Shown piece after piece: positions 24,840 to 37,398 of a stretch of DNA of 64,000 nucleotides. Source of the stretch: Membranipora membranacea (lineage: Eukaryota > Bryozoa > Gymnolaemata > Cheilostomatida > Membraniporidae); contig OU612068.1 of NCBI GenBank assembly GCA_914767715.1, positions 26,596,001-26,660,000 on the forward strand, in the 5' to 3' direction. The notes under the pieces were generated by a model, which did not search any database, was not told the origin of the DNA, and saw only the letters and a program-made list of their open reading frames with translations. Position 1 is the stretch's first letter, and every line of letters begins with the position of its first letter. A program made the translations under genes and the position numbers.

Positions 24840-27800
24840 ATGGATGTTAAAGGAAGTATCTACGGATTTATTTTAGTCTTCATGCTACAAGTAAGCCTCC
24901 ATTATCTTCAGTAATTATTTCGCGTGATTTTTCACATGATTCTCAGTTTGAGAATTTGGACACAACTGTAAATGTAATTATTTTTCCTTTCTGGCTGGCT
25001 GTAGTCTTAGCAAAGAATTAGCATTTAAAAATAACTGTTTATCCAATGAAACGGAATTTTAATTTTGCCAGATGTTTTCTTGATTATTTAGCCACTATAT
25101 TCCACGAAGCAGAGTCCGCCTTTCATCTTTGTAGGATTGCACAGGATATAAAATGGTGTGTTATTATGAGAATTGGAGCCAATATAAGGCGGGTTTACAG
25201 AGGATGATGCCTGCTGATATAGATCCAAATCTCTGTACTCATATCGTTTACTCATTTGCAAAGATAGACAGGGGAGTGTTAGCGCCAACTGAACATAACG
25301 ATTACAGTGAGTTTTTGTTGAAATTGTCACTTGTGTGCAGATAAGAAATCTGTACAAATATTAAACTTTGTTAAATTTTGTAACCTGTCCATTCAGACTG
25401 TGGCATAAATCAGTATATTGTGACTGTGGGCTATTCCCATAGAGTTTTTATATATAATATAGTATATATACTATATTATGTATATATACTATATAGTAGG
25501 AGTAGATGATAACTTTATGGGTATGCCCATTAGAATAATTAATAAGTTTTTATCATTAGTAGGCATATGTTTAGGCCTGATGCTTGTCTGTCGCAAAAAC
25601 TCTCTATATAAAACTATCAAAATGAAAACCTCCAATCAAAAATGTCAAAACCTAGATCTCGCACTGCTCTGCCTTCTTGTTCCTTTTTTTATACTCAAAC
25701 TCTTTTATAGCCTTGTATGCAGAGACTGTTCGCTTAAAACTGAGGAATCCTAATTTGAAGGTCTTACTTGCTGTCGGTGGATGGACACAGGGCACATCCA
25801 CTTTCACTGCAATGGTGAGAAATTTCCAAAAACTATTCTAGATAACCATGAGCAATGTAATATTTTTCAGCCAGTCCGAGGGAGTTTTGAGGCACAAATT
25901 TGTTAGCTGGGGCTATACATAAGTTTTTGGCCAATTTTTATTGGCAATCTCAAGGTGACAGAGTATTGACAGCGGTCCCTCACAAACCTGTGAGCAAGTC
26001 AGCAAGCAATCCGCAGCTGTAGAATAATACATTCTTATGTTAAAAGTGGATCCAGCAGAATACATTACTTTGTGCAGCACTAGCAAACAATTTCATGTCA
26101 TCAATGTAAAAAGTCTCAACTATATTTCAAGGTTGCCACACCCTCCTCTCGATCAAACTTCATCAGCACTGCCATCACTTATCTGAGGAGATATGGTTTT
26201 GATGGATTAGATCTTGATTGGGAGTATCCAGGATCAAGAGGAAGTCCATCTGAGGACAAACAAAGATTCTCTCTTCTTTGTGAAGAATTGAAGTCAGCAT
26301 TTGATGTTGAGTCGAGATCAGCTGGTAAACCACGCCTCCTTCTCACAGCCGCTGTCACCTCAGGGAAATGGACTATTGACCAAGGCTATGAGATTAGAAG
26401 ACTCGGAGTGTAGGTCTAGATTTGCTTCCTTGTGTACAATCAGACAGAGCTTTACAAATTACCATAACAGCCAATTAAATACAACTATCTTGACTGCTTC
26501 GGTGTAAATCCCTGTAATTATGGTACTGGGGAAAAATTGTGAAACCTAACTCTGATATAATAATGTGGTTTGTGGCACATGCACTGACACAAAATAGAAT
26601 AGACCAGCAAAACCAAACCAAAATTTTGATCTGAACATGTTTTTTTATTTGACAGATCTCTTGATTTCATCAACCTTATGAGTTATGACTTCCACGGTGC
26701 TGCTGATAAACTTACTGGGCATAATGCACCTCTGGGACCGCTGTCTGACAAACATACGACCGTAAGTCTGTGATATAAAGTTTCTGTTACATACAATTCT
26801 TTACCATTACATTTGAGATCTAAGTTTTGCTCATTTGAAACATTACTATTCAACCACATATTATCAACTTGACCAACATCATTGAAGATATTATTTCCTT
26901 TCTGTTTCTTTTTTTTGTTTTTCTGGCACTGAGTGCAAAACATTTCCAATGAGATGACTTGGCCAATGAAAGTATATATATATATATATATGCAGTTGTA
27001 GTGTTGAAAGGGTAAATCTCACCTTCTATCATCCGTCCGATCGGCGAATCAATATGACAACAAATCCAAATGGAAAACAATCCATTCCCAATATAGAAAT
27101 GTCCGAGTATCAAGCTGTGAGGATAAACAAGCCCCTTCTGCTTGTCCATTTCCATAAGCACATAAATCCTTAACATAAACTTGTAAGTATTCACATGTTT
27201 AGCCCCATTATAACCATGTTTTTAACATATAGAGAATAATAAACTGCTGGAATTACACAATTCATAATATACATGTCTTTGTATTAGATGTTTGCTGCAC
27301 AGTATTGGAGAAATCAAGGTATGCCCGCATCCAAAATCATAATTGGAATGCCTACATATGGACAATCTTGGACTATCGCTGGATCGCCACACAACCCGCC
27401 CCCAAATACCGCAGCAGTTGGTCTTGGACCCGTAAGTATTCTTTTACAAATCATGATTTTATGACTGCTCCATTTTCTTGAGACAGCAAATATCCTCTCT
27501 TTTCAAAGACTCTGACTAGTAGTGATGATTATGATGTTGTGAGCTGGAATTTTACAAAAGGCAGCAATGCAGTAGTTTCGATGTTTGAGTAGTGAAAGGT
27601 TTCTTTGGGTAATTTCTTGCGTGAAAAAGTAGTTGGCACCAGTACAGTTAAGATGCTTTTGTGTAGAATGGCTTGGGAATGTAAGTAGCTTAGCGTATTT
27701 CAAAACAGAATGCCATCATTTTGATATCGCAACAATGAATTGTGCTTGCAGAGGGCCGCAAAAGATGACCCATTAGGCCGCACTGGCAAAAAGGCCGCTG

Positions 27801-29396
27801 GTCGCCTACCCATGGTCTCGGATGTAATAAATGATTGAAATAATGACATTTAATATATACAATTTTGCCAAGAAGATGTAATTCTCCCAAAAATGTTTGC
27901 ATTTAGCGTCAGCCTGTATACACCCGTGTACAAGGTTGCCAACACAGCTGCTGTTACTACCAAACAAATCGATGAATAAGAGGGACATTGAGCTGTGATG
28001 ATTGTTTCAGATTGCGTATCGGGACATTTGCAGCAACCAAGCTTATTTAGTTAACACGATCATGGACCCTGCTGCTCAGGTACCATACACCTATGCCAAT
28101 CACAAATGGATCTCATATGACAATCCTGCCGCATTTCTCACAAAGGTAAAATATAATTCTGCATTTATCACTTTTATCTTACATAAAACACAATGTGGTG
28201 AATTATTCCATTCAGTGTAAGCCTTAAAAAATAAATATTTTTGGAAAATAAAAAAGTATACTAGTTGTTGATGATGCATGCATGTTGTGGGTTCGAGTAT
28301 TACAAACATTTCGATGATTAGATAACTTCAGACCAATATCTGATGTGTCAATGTCTAAGGCGTTTACTGGTTATATCTCGATCATCAGAGAGTGGATTAC
28401 CCTAATGTATCCATCAGTGTTCAGCTCCCGCTCATCTTCACACATGTTAGGATGACGTGCCCTCAATCATTCAGGTAGAAAAGGGGACAATTTTAAATGC
28501 ATTATTGTTATCCTGTTCTATTTTAGTGCAATTTCATCAAAAATACTGGTTACGGCGGTGCCATGATTTGGGCTCTTAGCCTTGATGACCATAATGGCCT
28601 ATCGTGTAAGAAGGGAAAGTATACCCTACTGAGGACCATATCTGAGTGCCTCAACTCTCATCAGCCAGCAGTTATGGCTGCTACTCCACCAACCTTTCAA
28701 CGAAAGACTGCCGTACCCCCCACCAACAAATGTGAGTTTCTCGACGGATTTTAGCCATAACATATCTAAGCTTGCAGATGCTGCTATATGTGGGTTAAAA
28801 TCGCAATCGCAAATTTTTTTTGTCTATGTCTGAAGACTGAGAAATAAAGGTGTCCCAAGGGCGCGGCCGCCATATTTGACGCCAAGATGCTCTCAGTTTG
28901 CAGGCAGATCGAAGCACATATGGTAATTAGATGACAAGAAAAACTATGAGAGTTATAGATTTAACAGTTATTAAAACTGGAATTAACGTGCGAAGCAAAC
29001 ATATTTGGTAACTTTGTATCACATCTATACCCTGTTAGTATTTCTGTTTGAGATCTGACTTGGTGGTATGGTGAATGTTGAAACCTCATTAAGGTTCCTA
29101 CACGTTTAGATTTTAGAAGCAAGTCAACAAATGAAATTCTTTTTATCAATCGTCGACACTGTGATATATTTATCCCTCCCTCCATCAATAATATCTATTT
29201 TCCAGGTTCGAGTGTACTCAGTTGCCCATCAGCTTTTGGGATATTCGCCAACCCATGTGACTGCAGGAAGTTTTATCAGTGTAACTTCAGTAAGGTGATA
29301 CATCAGCAGTGTGGACCTGGCCTCATGTGGAACGACACAAATAAACATTGTGATTATCCTTCTAAGGTTCAATGTAAAGCCCCTGTGTTCGGATGA
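24840..29396 (+). CDS. GH18 chitinase with C-terminal CBM14 chitin-binding domain
   Basis: Nine exons: 24840-24890, 25135-25306, 25723-25814, 26132-26409, 26656-26761, 27288-27431, 28011-28145, 28527-28731 and 29206-29396. They total 1374 nt (457 residues), close to vertebrate chitotriosidase. A short signal peptide precedes [13 protein letters not shown], the usual GH18 start. Family motifs follow in order: [10 protein letters not shown]; the active-site motif [10 protein letters not shown] (residues 129-138, catalytic acid Glu136); [20 protein letters not shown]; and [18 protein letters not shown] Thr/Pro-rich linker then leads to a CBM14/peritrophin-type domain ([20 protein letters not shown]...CGPGLMWN...[10 protein letters not shown]). 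All catalytic residues are present, so it should hydrolyse chitin outside the cell. An AATAAA lies at 29490-29495. Confidence 0.93.
25441..25498. repeat. AT-rich palindromic repeat
   Basis: Alternating tatata/actata sequence in the chitinase intron, able to fold on itself (atagtatatatactat). Confidence 0.75.
26974..26991. repeat. (TA)n microsatellite
   Basis: About nine TA units in a chitinase intron. Confidence 0.85.
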
Positions 29397-29834
29397 TTTG
29401 TAAACAAGCTGATTATTGTATTTATATTAACCTGCATGAAACTACTTCTGTCCAAGGGGCTGGAACTCCTTGGTCTGTCTTAGTACGATAATAAATAAAA
29501 AAAAGAAAATATTCAACGAATTCATTTGAATGATTTTTATATCATAATTTGAAATATCATTGTGTGTCTGAGCAATGAACTCCTTCTCATTGGTCTGAGA
29601 AGGTCAAAATAATAAATAATAATAGTAATAGTAATAAATAATAAAATAATCTTAAACTCATCAAAAAAAAAAAGAATGATGTGACAATAATCATAGAGCT
29701 CTGACTCTTGAGTTGAGGTAGTCACATCTGCCTCGGTGCCTGATATAGCTTCTGTTTTACACACCAGCTAAGGATTGTGTTTTGAGCAAATTGTCAGTAC
29801 TGAAAATAGGATATCCGGTGTTGCTTTAATTTAG

Positions 29835-29998
29835 GTGCCGCAGATGCTAGATGGTACAATTTAGATGTTCTTACAAACGTACCAAGTAGCTTCCATGGTA
29901 TACAGCAATCACCAGAATTAGCTGCACGCAACGTGACATATCAAGGAAGTAATGATAACAACATATTAAGTGTAGCTGATGCCATAAACCATGACTGA
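29835..29998 (+). CDS. Orphan terminal exon of an unidentified gene
   Basis: A pyrimidine-rich acceptor (ttgctttaatttag) is followed by a 164-nt open segment with coding-like composition, ending in TGA. It encodes ADARWYNLDVLTNV, then SSFHGIQQSPELAARNVTY and LSVADAINHD. It is in phase 1 and needs an upstream exon. The only upstream gene, the chitinase, already has a stop and a poly(A) signal. It may be an alternative last exon, a remnant of a deleted gene or a processed fragment. I do not recognise the family. Confidence 0.4.
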
Positions 29999-29999
29999 A

Positions 30000-32900
30000 A
30001 GATGATCTATTACAACACACAACAAAAATAGGCATAAAGAGCTAAAAATAGAAGAGTAACTTCCTAGACTGAGTGGATGCTAGACTGAGTGCCAGATACC
30101 AACAAACAACAACAGACCTGAATACTATATATAGTATAACCACAACAGTGACATTAATTGAGTTATGAGGAAATGGTGGTCAGCAAATAACCACATATTT
30201 TTAGATTAATTGTTGTTGTTTTTGTTAATAAACCAATCAGAACCTGTATTTCTGACCCCTCCAAACCTATAAAAAGGAGGCCAGGGTCAAATTTTAAGGA
30301 GCACGACTTTTTAAGTATCATTATTCTATACAGATTAATAGCTCAAGTAATAGAGGTTACTACTGGTGCCACAAGAACCCTTGGAGCCTTGATGATTTTC
30401 TGTAATGTGCAAGTAATATATATATATATATATATATTATAAGTTGTTGAAGTAAATAAAGTATAACTCTCATCAATTAACAGTTGTTGTTAATTCCTTT
30501 TGTAAATTGATAGTACGCTGGTGCTCAAGCGTTAGGTCTAATTTACTTAGAGTTCATAAAGTACACTCAATAATCTACTGGAGTAAGCTGTGATTAATTG
30601 TTACTATAACAACACCCCGAAACAGGATTCAGAGTAACTTTAGGAGGTTTTATTATTGTGATTACTGACTCTCAGAGAAAGTACTCATATCAAGTTGGAA
30701 GTTATCGTGACCCACAGTTAAATGCAGGTAATTCGCGGGCTGTGCTCATATCAAATCGGAAATTATTGTGACCCACGGTTAAACTCAGGTAATTCGCGGG
30801 CCGTGCTCGTATCAAGTCGGAACTCATTGTGATCCACAATTAAACACAGGTGATTCGCGGCTGTGCTCATATCGAGTTTGAATCATAGATAGTATCACTT
30901 GGAATTACTGTTTAAGCAGGACAGAGATAAGTAGTAATCATATCTGCTTGGGGGTTTAATAGATTAAGTTTCGGAATAATAGTTTTTAGAGTATCCTGTG
31001 TTTAAGGAGTTGTCGGCTCTTTGATGTAGGTAAGATAACTCTAATCTTGTAAACAATTAGTTTAGCATTTGAATATTAGTATAACTACAATTCCGAGTGA
31101 CTACAGATTGATTTCACCTACATACAGGTTAAATTGGGTTGGAGTCTTTAGTGTAGTTAACATTGTGCTAAGAGGCCTGTGATTCTGATAATCCACTTTG
31201 ATTACCTGATTGGGCTTCCAGGCACTATACAGAGATCAAACACATACTCAGAATATACTCAGATTTGAAGTGAGATATATCAATTATTCCGGATCACAAT
31301 TTTAAGGTGTGATCGTTGAAGGCATCAAAGGTATATACATTTATATACGATTTATCTTGACTTTGTGGTGCAAGAGCATCGTCTCAAAACTCGTCTAGAG
31401 TTTTTCTGGTAGAACAAGGCGGGGGTCTCAACGGGTTATCGGCAGGAACCTTTCTTCGAACGTCTTTAGAGCCACATCCTCTGGAGTCCAAGGAAAGTCA
31501 GAGTTAATAACAACCCCAAGTAAGTTAGCCTTGAGGGGTAGTGAGAACCAGCTGTTCGCCACTAGAAATTATAGTTACATACATGGTAAATACGTGACTT
31601 ACCAATTTGTTCCAACGTTTGATAGATTCGAGTTGTCTTGTCTTTCATTGTTCAAGGAGAAGGTAACTCCAAATTGGCACTACAAATAGATAGTGAACGA
31701 CAAATTATTATTGAACAGTAGCCTGAGTGCAAACCATTACTAGAACCATAGTTAGAACCAAATTAAAAGTAGGACAGCATATACAATAAGTATACGCTGG
31801 GCTAAGTATCATTTCCGTTCCTCACAGCATATACTTTAGAAGTATATGCGAGGCAACATTTCCGTTCCTCACAAAATGCTTAGACCAGTTACTTCAGATT
31901 ACCTTGTGATTTATACTGTGGAGCTTTCAAGGTTAGCTAATTTTCCTACCTGACAACAAGACAGCCCCCTTCAGTAACTCAAACATTGGCAAATTGGATC
32001 AAACATGATCAAGCCAGGGAGTTTGAGAAAAGCTAGGCGTTAAACTAACTGATACGCTTATAGAGCTGGCACCTGATCAACCAATGATGTGGTGGGGAGA
32101 GGTTATTTAATCAAATTATTTCAGTCTATGAAAGCGAAGTGTGACTATCTTATTTTTTATACACTAGGTCTTATTTGACCAGCCTATCTAAAGTAGCTGT
32201 AAGTAATGATGTACTCCTTCTAAATCTGCATTTTGCATTTTTATGAGATTATAAGCTAAACATAGCTTTCCAATTTATTTCAGTTTATTGTAGCCGTTTG
32301 GGTTAAGGGGCTGCTGACTACCCTGTGGCGCAGAACCAGAGCTTGTACCTTGGATTTTCATTGTTGAGTATGTTACCTATATCTGTGAAGGTTAATTGCA
32401 AGTGGGTTCATATTTGGTGAGGCCAGGGTTGAATGCTTCTTTAATGGGCCCCCTTAACCACACTGCTTACAAGCACACAGTAGACCTCAGAACTAGCCAA
32501 GATGGATGGCTTGCCAGTGCCCAATCACGAACGACAAAATCATAAGATAACAAGTCCTTTCCCTTAACCGTCAGACCACTCCTGAAGCTTACAGTTTGAG
32601 AAGATCAATGGTTTTGTATGGGTGATTTTGTTTTCATTTCTTGTCTGAACTTACAACTTCAATGACAGCTGATTCTCAAAAAGTGATTCCATTTAAAAGT
32701 ATTAAAATGCGATAATAATAATTATATCGTCCAAAGTCTTGTCAGTGAGGGATTTTTGTTTCTGTTGACCTTCCATCTCAATAATTTATAATACATTATG
32801 ATATAAATATCTGAGAACACAAGAATAGCAACTTTAATGCAATGGAATCCAAATCTAGGGCAGCCTTTTGAAGTTTTAACCACATCCAGGAGATAAGGAG

Positions 32901-33252
32901 AGTGTCTATGTACCTGGATATAATTTTACTCCTCAGTGATATGCCCCTTGAACATCAGCTGTATATGACCGGTAACATATCTTATAACAGGTAACATATC
33001 ACTCCCCGTTTCGAGGCAATATATCCTTGACAGACAAGAAACATGTGACAGTTCCAACTTGGGATCCGAGGTGGCACTAAGGTGAAATTATCAACACCCC
33101 TCTAATGGATTCAGTAGAGATAAGAAAAACTAAGTGCACCTTCCCATGACAAAAGGTGTGCCACATTTACCCGTGCGTGCTATCAAGTCAATCACTTTTA
33201 CAGCAGCAGTAACAGAGTGTGCATGTTAATCGTTACTCTCACAGCTGATATA
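30000..33252. other. Non-coding block with LTR-like promoter signals
   Basis: No open frame of note occurs on either strand over more than 3 kb. At 30225-30480 a CCAAT-like box (aaccaatcag), a TATA box (tataaaaagg, 30270-30279) and AATAAAG (30457-30463) are packed into about 250 bp. This spacing is reminiscent of an LTR. I found no second copy and no gag/pol sequence, so a solo LTR or non-autonomous retroelement is only a guess. The duplicated phrase catttccgttcctcaca occurs near 31810 and 31857. Confidence 0.3.
30681..30884 (+). repeat. 61-bp tandem repeat, 3.3 copies
   Basis: Units start at 30681, 30742, 30803 and 30863 (partial). Each begins gt(a/g)ctc(a/g)tatc and contains tgtgaycca, cag and gtaattcgcggg. 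Divergence between copies is about 15-20%. Confidence 0.88.
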
Positions 33253-36200
33253 ATGCAGGCCCTGAGAGGTATCCTGGTGGTGATGGTTCTTGTTGTTTGG
33301 GGTGGAGGAAGTGCCAGTATTCAGGTAAAGCATCTGTCTTTAATTTAAACAGCCAGTTGTCAGAAATTAAAGACACATTTTATCAAAAAGGACTTTTTCC
33401 TGCCACTTTGAAATGAGTCTTTCCTATTTGTATGTGTGGACTAAGTTTGTTTATGACATACTTACAAATAGAATACAATATTATGTTTTTCTACCCTCAC
33501 TCGACAGAGATCTAGCAACGAGTGCTTCTAAATCATCTCCAAAACATTACCATCCACCTCCCATCCTTATTTATATGTTGTATGCATGCATACTATACCT
33601 CTTTTGCAGGTGATTGGAAATATTTTTACTGATAACTGTGCATATATTTTACCACTACTAACCTGGCAAGTACCCTGCACGTTGCACCGCTTTTGAAACA
33701 AAGGCGTGATGCAACCATATTTTTCCAAAGGCTATCTCCAGCAAGGAAAGGAAAAATACAATTATCCCACGTAGCTCTGTTCTAATGACATTACCTTTCC
33801 TGAATTAAACACCATCAATGACACCATGTATCTACCTTTGACATCTACTAATCAAATTATGTTTTATTTCTTTATCGGTGACAGAGTGTTATTTATTTTT
33901 TAAATCTGCGAGTTTCAATTCATTGACTCACATGTTGACTATGGTATTGTTGATGTAGTGTCGTTGACTATCGTCGTGTTGATGTAGTGTTGTTGACTAT
34001 CGTCTTGTTGATGTAGTTTTGTTGACTATCGTCTTGTTGATGCAGTTTAGTAATGAAGTGATAGTAAAGCGTGAGGTCCTCTCCGGTTCAGAAAAGACTC
34101 CAGATATACAAACCTCACTGCTCGTCCAGCTGCAGGATAAAATCTCCAGTCTCCAGACTCAGGTACAGGATGACGTGTCAAACTTACAGCAGGAGATCAG
34201 TTCTCAGGTTTGTCTGACTTGTCATTAAAGCTTTCTTAGCTTCAAACAAGGAGTTAGAGACAACTCTACTCCATTGCTTTGAAGCACCATTTCTTTTAAC
34301 AATGAGAAAAAAAGACAAAGTACTTTGCCACTTTGAATAGAGCTACATATCTCATTGTATACCTATTAAGTCTATTTTGTCAGAGTATTGCCGTCAGTTG
34401 TTGGAAATTGCAAAACTAAATTGTCATATTACCAGAGACTATATACATATATATATATCTATAGTCTCTGATATTACTGTGCTTGATATGAGTTTTATTA
34501 TGTTAATAATCGTTACTTATCTATAGCATGTAAATTTTTTGCAGGTGAAAGAAAGCAACAAACTTCAGAATCAGATAGATGATCTGAGAGACACAATAAG
34601 TGAAGGATTGTCTGCTGTAGACAATGAATTGGACCGCTTCAATAAAACAACAGCTCTGTGTTGTCCCAAATCATCAGGTAGGGATAACTTGGGAAACCAA
34701 CATGATTGTGGCGATCCTGCAAATCTCCTTAATCAGCAAAATTTTTATACCGATCACTGTAGTTTTGACAGGACGTTGTTTTTATGGTTAAAAAAAAAAA
34801 TATATATAAACTTAGCTGGTTTATACAGCATGCAAGCCAAAGGTATGCAATTGTGGGCTGACTGCATTGCGAAGCACAGGACTTTTTTGGTAACAATTGA
34901 TACCAAACATATAAGTACTTGAAAATTTTGCTGAGTTGCTTCATTCAGGAACAAACTTCACCAGCGGCACTTCATAATTTTGTATTGCAACAACGCTGCA
35001 TGTAAAATAAAGTTTACAATCAAATTTGACAGTCAACTACGTGATTTGAACATTTTTAGTTGATACAGATGCACAAAAGAGCAGTTTGAAGTTTAAAGCG
35101 CTTGTGAATATAACAATCTATAATGGAGTTATCGGTCATACATCTGTGAAGACTCTGCAGAGAGACAGTGATAGTGCTGAGGCCTGCCTCGATACTTGTT
35201 GGTCTGAATTCAAAGAAGAGTGCAACGTTTACAGGTATATTGCAAGGGGAAAATTAGCTTAACATTATAACATATCAATATCTAATACAATGACAACTGG
35301 CAGGGGTTAGAATTTTTACAACTTGGACATCACCTTTGCCTCGAATTAATCATTGTGAATAGCTCACAAATCTGAAGTTTGACAATCAATCAATTGTTTG
35401 TGCTCTAGCTATTCACCCTTGCATAAAATTTTACCCAGTAGATATCTAAGTCCTGGTCTCTTTCAGCTACAGTATCCATGACCGAAGTTGTATGATCTCA
35501 ACTCTGGATTTCTATGATTCCTGGACAGACACTGTTTTTCAAGAGGGTGTAACTTCTTACTACAGATACAATCCTGGTAAATGCCCCAAAAGTTGTTAGG
35601 TTATTAGAAAGTAGAATGGTAGCTATACAAAGAAGTAGTTGAACTTGAACGCAAATTTTGAGTTTAGGAAATATTAAGAAATAAAGAAATTGTGCAGCAA
35701 TTGAGAAGGATATGCATGCAAGCCAAGAAATATTTTGTTAAAAATACAGCCTCATATTTAAATACACCTTCCAGCTGCTGGCCCCATCCAGACAGGTTTT
35801 CAACATTTATAGAAATAGATACGTAGGTAAATAATTTCTAAGTGAATCTTAATGTGATTACAGAGTCTTGGAAGATGGTATATCGTAGGCCGAAGTTGGT
35901 GAAGACCCCTCGTTGGACAAACCAAGTGACTGGGCCCTGGATGGATCCAAGCTTTGCTACGGATACAATAAGCAGCGAGGATGAGACAACAAGAGATGGA
36001 ACTGCTGCCAAGGTCCTCAAGAGCAATATTGTCCCATTCTGGCAGCAGATGGGCATCAGCAAGGTAGGATATACCAAAGGATTGTATTGTTATTATTTTC
36101 ATCCCGAGAAGCTTTTCAGTTTTCTCACCTTTCTCAATAATTCCTTTGCCAAGAAAAATTACTGTGCAATGTCATGTCAATTGATCACAGCTTCTAAGCC

Positions 36201-37398
36201 AACTTGCTGTATGTGGGAGTACATGCTGTTCGCTATAGTGAAATGGTTTTCTTCAGATCCGCCTAGGAATATATGTTGGAAGAAAAGAAGTGAAATATGT
36301 AATTTTTTCTGGACAAGGAGCCACTTCTGACTCATGGTTCTCTGTAGGAAATCTGATGAGCAACAGCTGGTCTGGTCTCAGCTCTGAGAAGTTACCTTTG
36401 GCATTAGACTGGTGGTGGAGAGTGTGAGGATCTCAAACAAAACCAGAATAGTCTAACATGTTGTGATATTTATTGTGACTCCCTTTGAGCAGGTTTCCTA
36501 GCTGAAACCAGCATTTCATGACAGGAGATGAAATCTTATCACTGTCACTGCACTAAATATTTTTGTTATCATTTTATCTACCATCAAGAGGAATATTTAG
36601 CTGACATTCTTGTAATGATTGTATATAACCAATAATTATGAGTTGCATCTTCATGACAAGAGAGGGGATCGAAAGCTTTTTACTGATGACTCACTTGAAA
36701 CCACGGCTGATGCCAGCGTAAAATCGCCCCTACTACTCCCATTGCTCAGTTTTTAGAGCAAACTCGCAGTTTTATAGATTTTGTTGTCAGAGATACATGG
36801 TATACCCTTTTTCACAATCCTTAACATTGCGCTTTTAGAGACCCGCTGAAAATCATTCCTTGCCGCGGACTGTACATCGTCCAAAGTCACGCCGGGTGCC
36901 CTAACGATTTTGTGTATATGACAGCCATCCAGAATCAGAACAATGCAGGGTGTGATTGGGAAAAGTTCCCTGAAGCAGAGCTACCCAAGATTCTTTACTC
37001 TCCCTCTTCGACAACAGCCAATAATGCAGCAGACCGTAAGTCGTGGTCACACTGTTGGTCAGCGGTTCATGTTGTATTGGGCCTAGTGGCTAACATGTGT
37101 AAAACTATCTTGGCCAAGCAGGACGTTTTCGTGATTGCGTTACACTGAATAAGCAGAAAAATACTGACAAGAAAAGATAACTCTGCCATTGATTATTTTC
37201 ATCACAAAGGCATTATGAAAGACTTCGCCACATAAACTGACAATGATTTTAGAGGACTTGACGGTATAATAGATCATGGAAAGTTTTTTTTCTTAACATA
37301 GCGATTCTCAATGCGTTGCACTTTGCCTAAAATGTGAAGGCTCTTCTTCTTTTGTAGTGCTGGAGGCTGATAGCATCAGATTTTCTATTCAGATTTAA
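33253..37398 (+). CDS. Secreted coiled-coil protein with PAN/apple-like module and uncharacterised C-terminal domain
   Basis: Nine exons: 33253-33324, 34046-34207, 34545-34677, 35060-35234, 35467-35576, 35864-36063, 36257-36423, 36839-37035 and 37358-37398 (TAA). They sum to exactly 419 codons. A strong signal peptide (GILVVMVLVVWGGGSA) is followed by a coiled coil (about residues 45-112) and a CC pair (117-118) placed to link chains. Next comes a PAN/apple-like core (C165-x3-C169-x7-C177-x11-C189). A C-terminal region (about 215-418) contains W-rich strands (MVYRRPKLVK, IRLGIYVGRKEVKYVIFSG, GLYIVQSHAGC, FPEAELPKILYSPS). I recall similar C-terminal domains in uncharacterised invertebrate proteins but know no name. 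A multimeric extracellular binding protein is the simplest reading. An AATAAA follows at 37476-37481. Confidence 0.82.
33934..34049 (+). repeat. 29-bp tandem repeat ending in the exon 2 splice acceptor
   Basis: Four units starting at 33934, 33963, 33992 and 34021. Each runs from gttgactat to tgttgatg(t/c)ag, followed by t. The real acceptor (tgcag at 34041-34045) is the end of the fourth unit; the other three end in tgtag. Confidence 0.92.
34433..34470. mobile_element. Palindromic P-like micro-MITE candidate (38 bp)
   Basis: CAGAGACTATA and TATAGTCTCTG form a perfect inverted repeat around an AT core. The 7-mer ATATTAC stands directly on both sides (34426-34432 and 34471-34477). The CA-GAGAC terminus matches the elements at 2628 and 63275. 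Confidence 0.45.

Noticed and set aside
30681-30884. CRISPR-like spaced repeats
   Set aside because: The units are contiguous and diverged without unique spacers, and the DNA is animal nuclear sequence.
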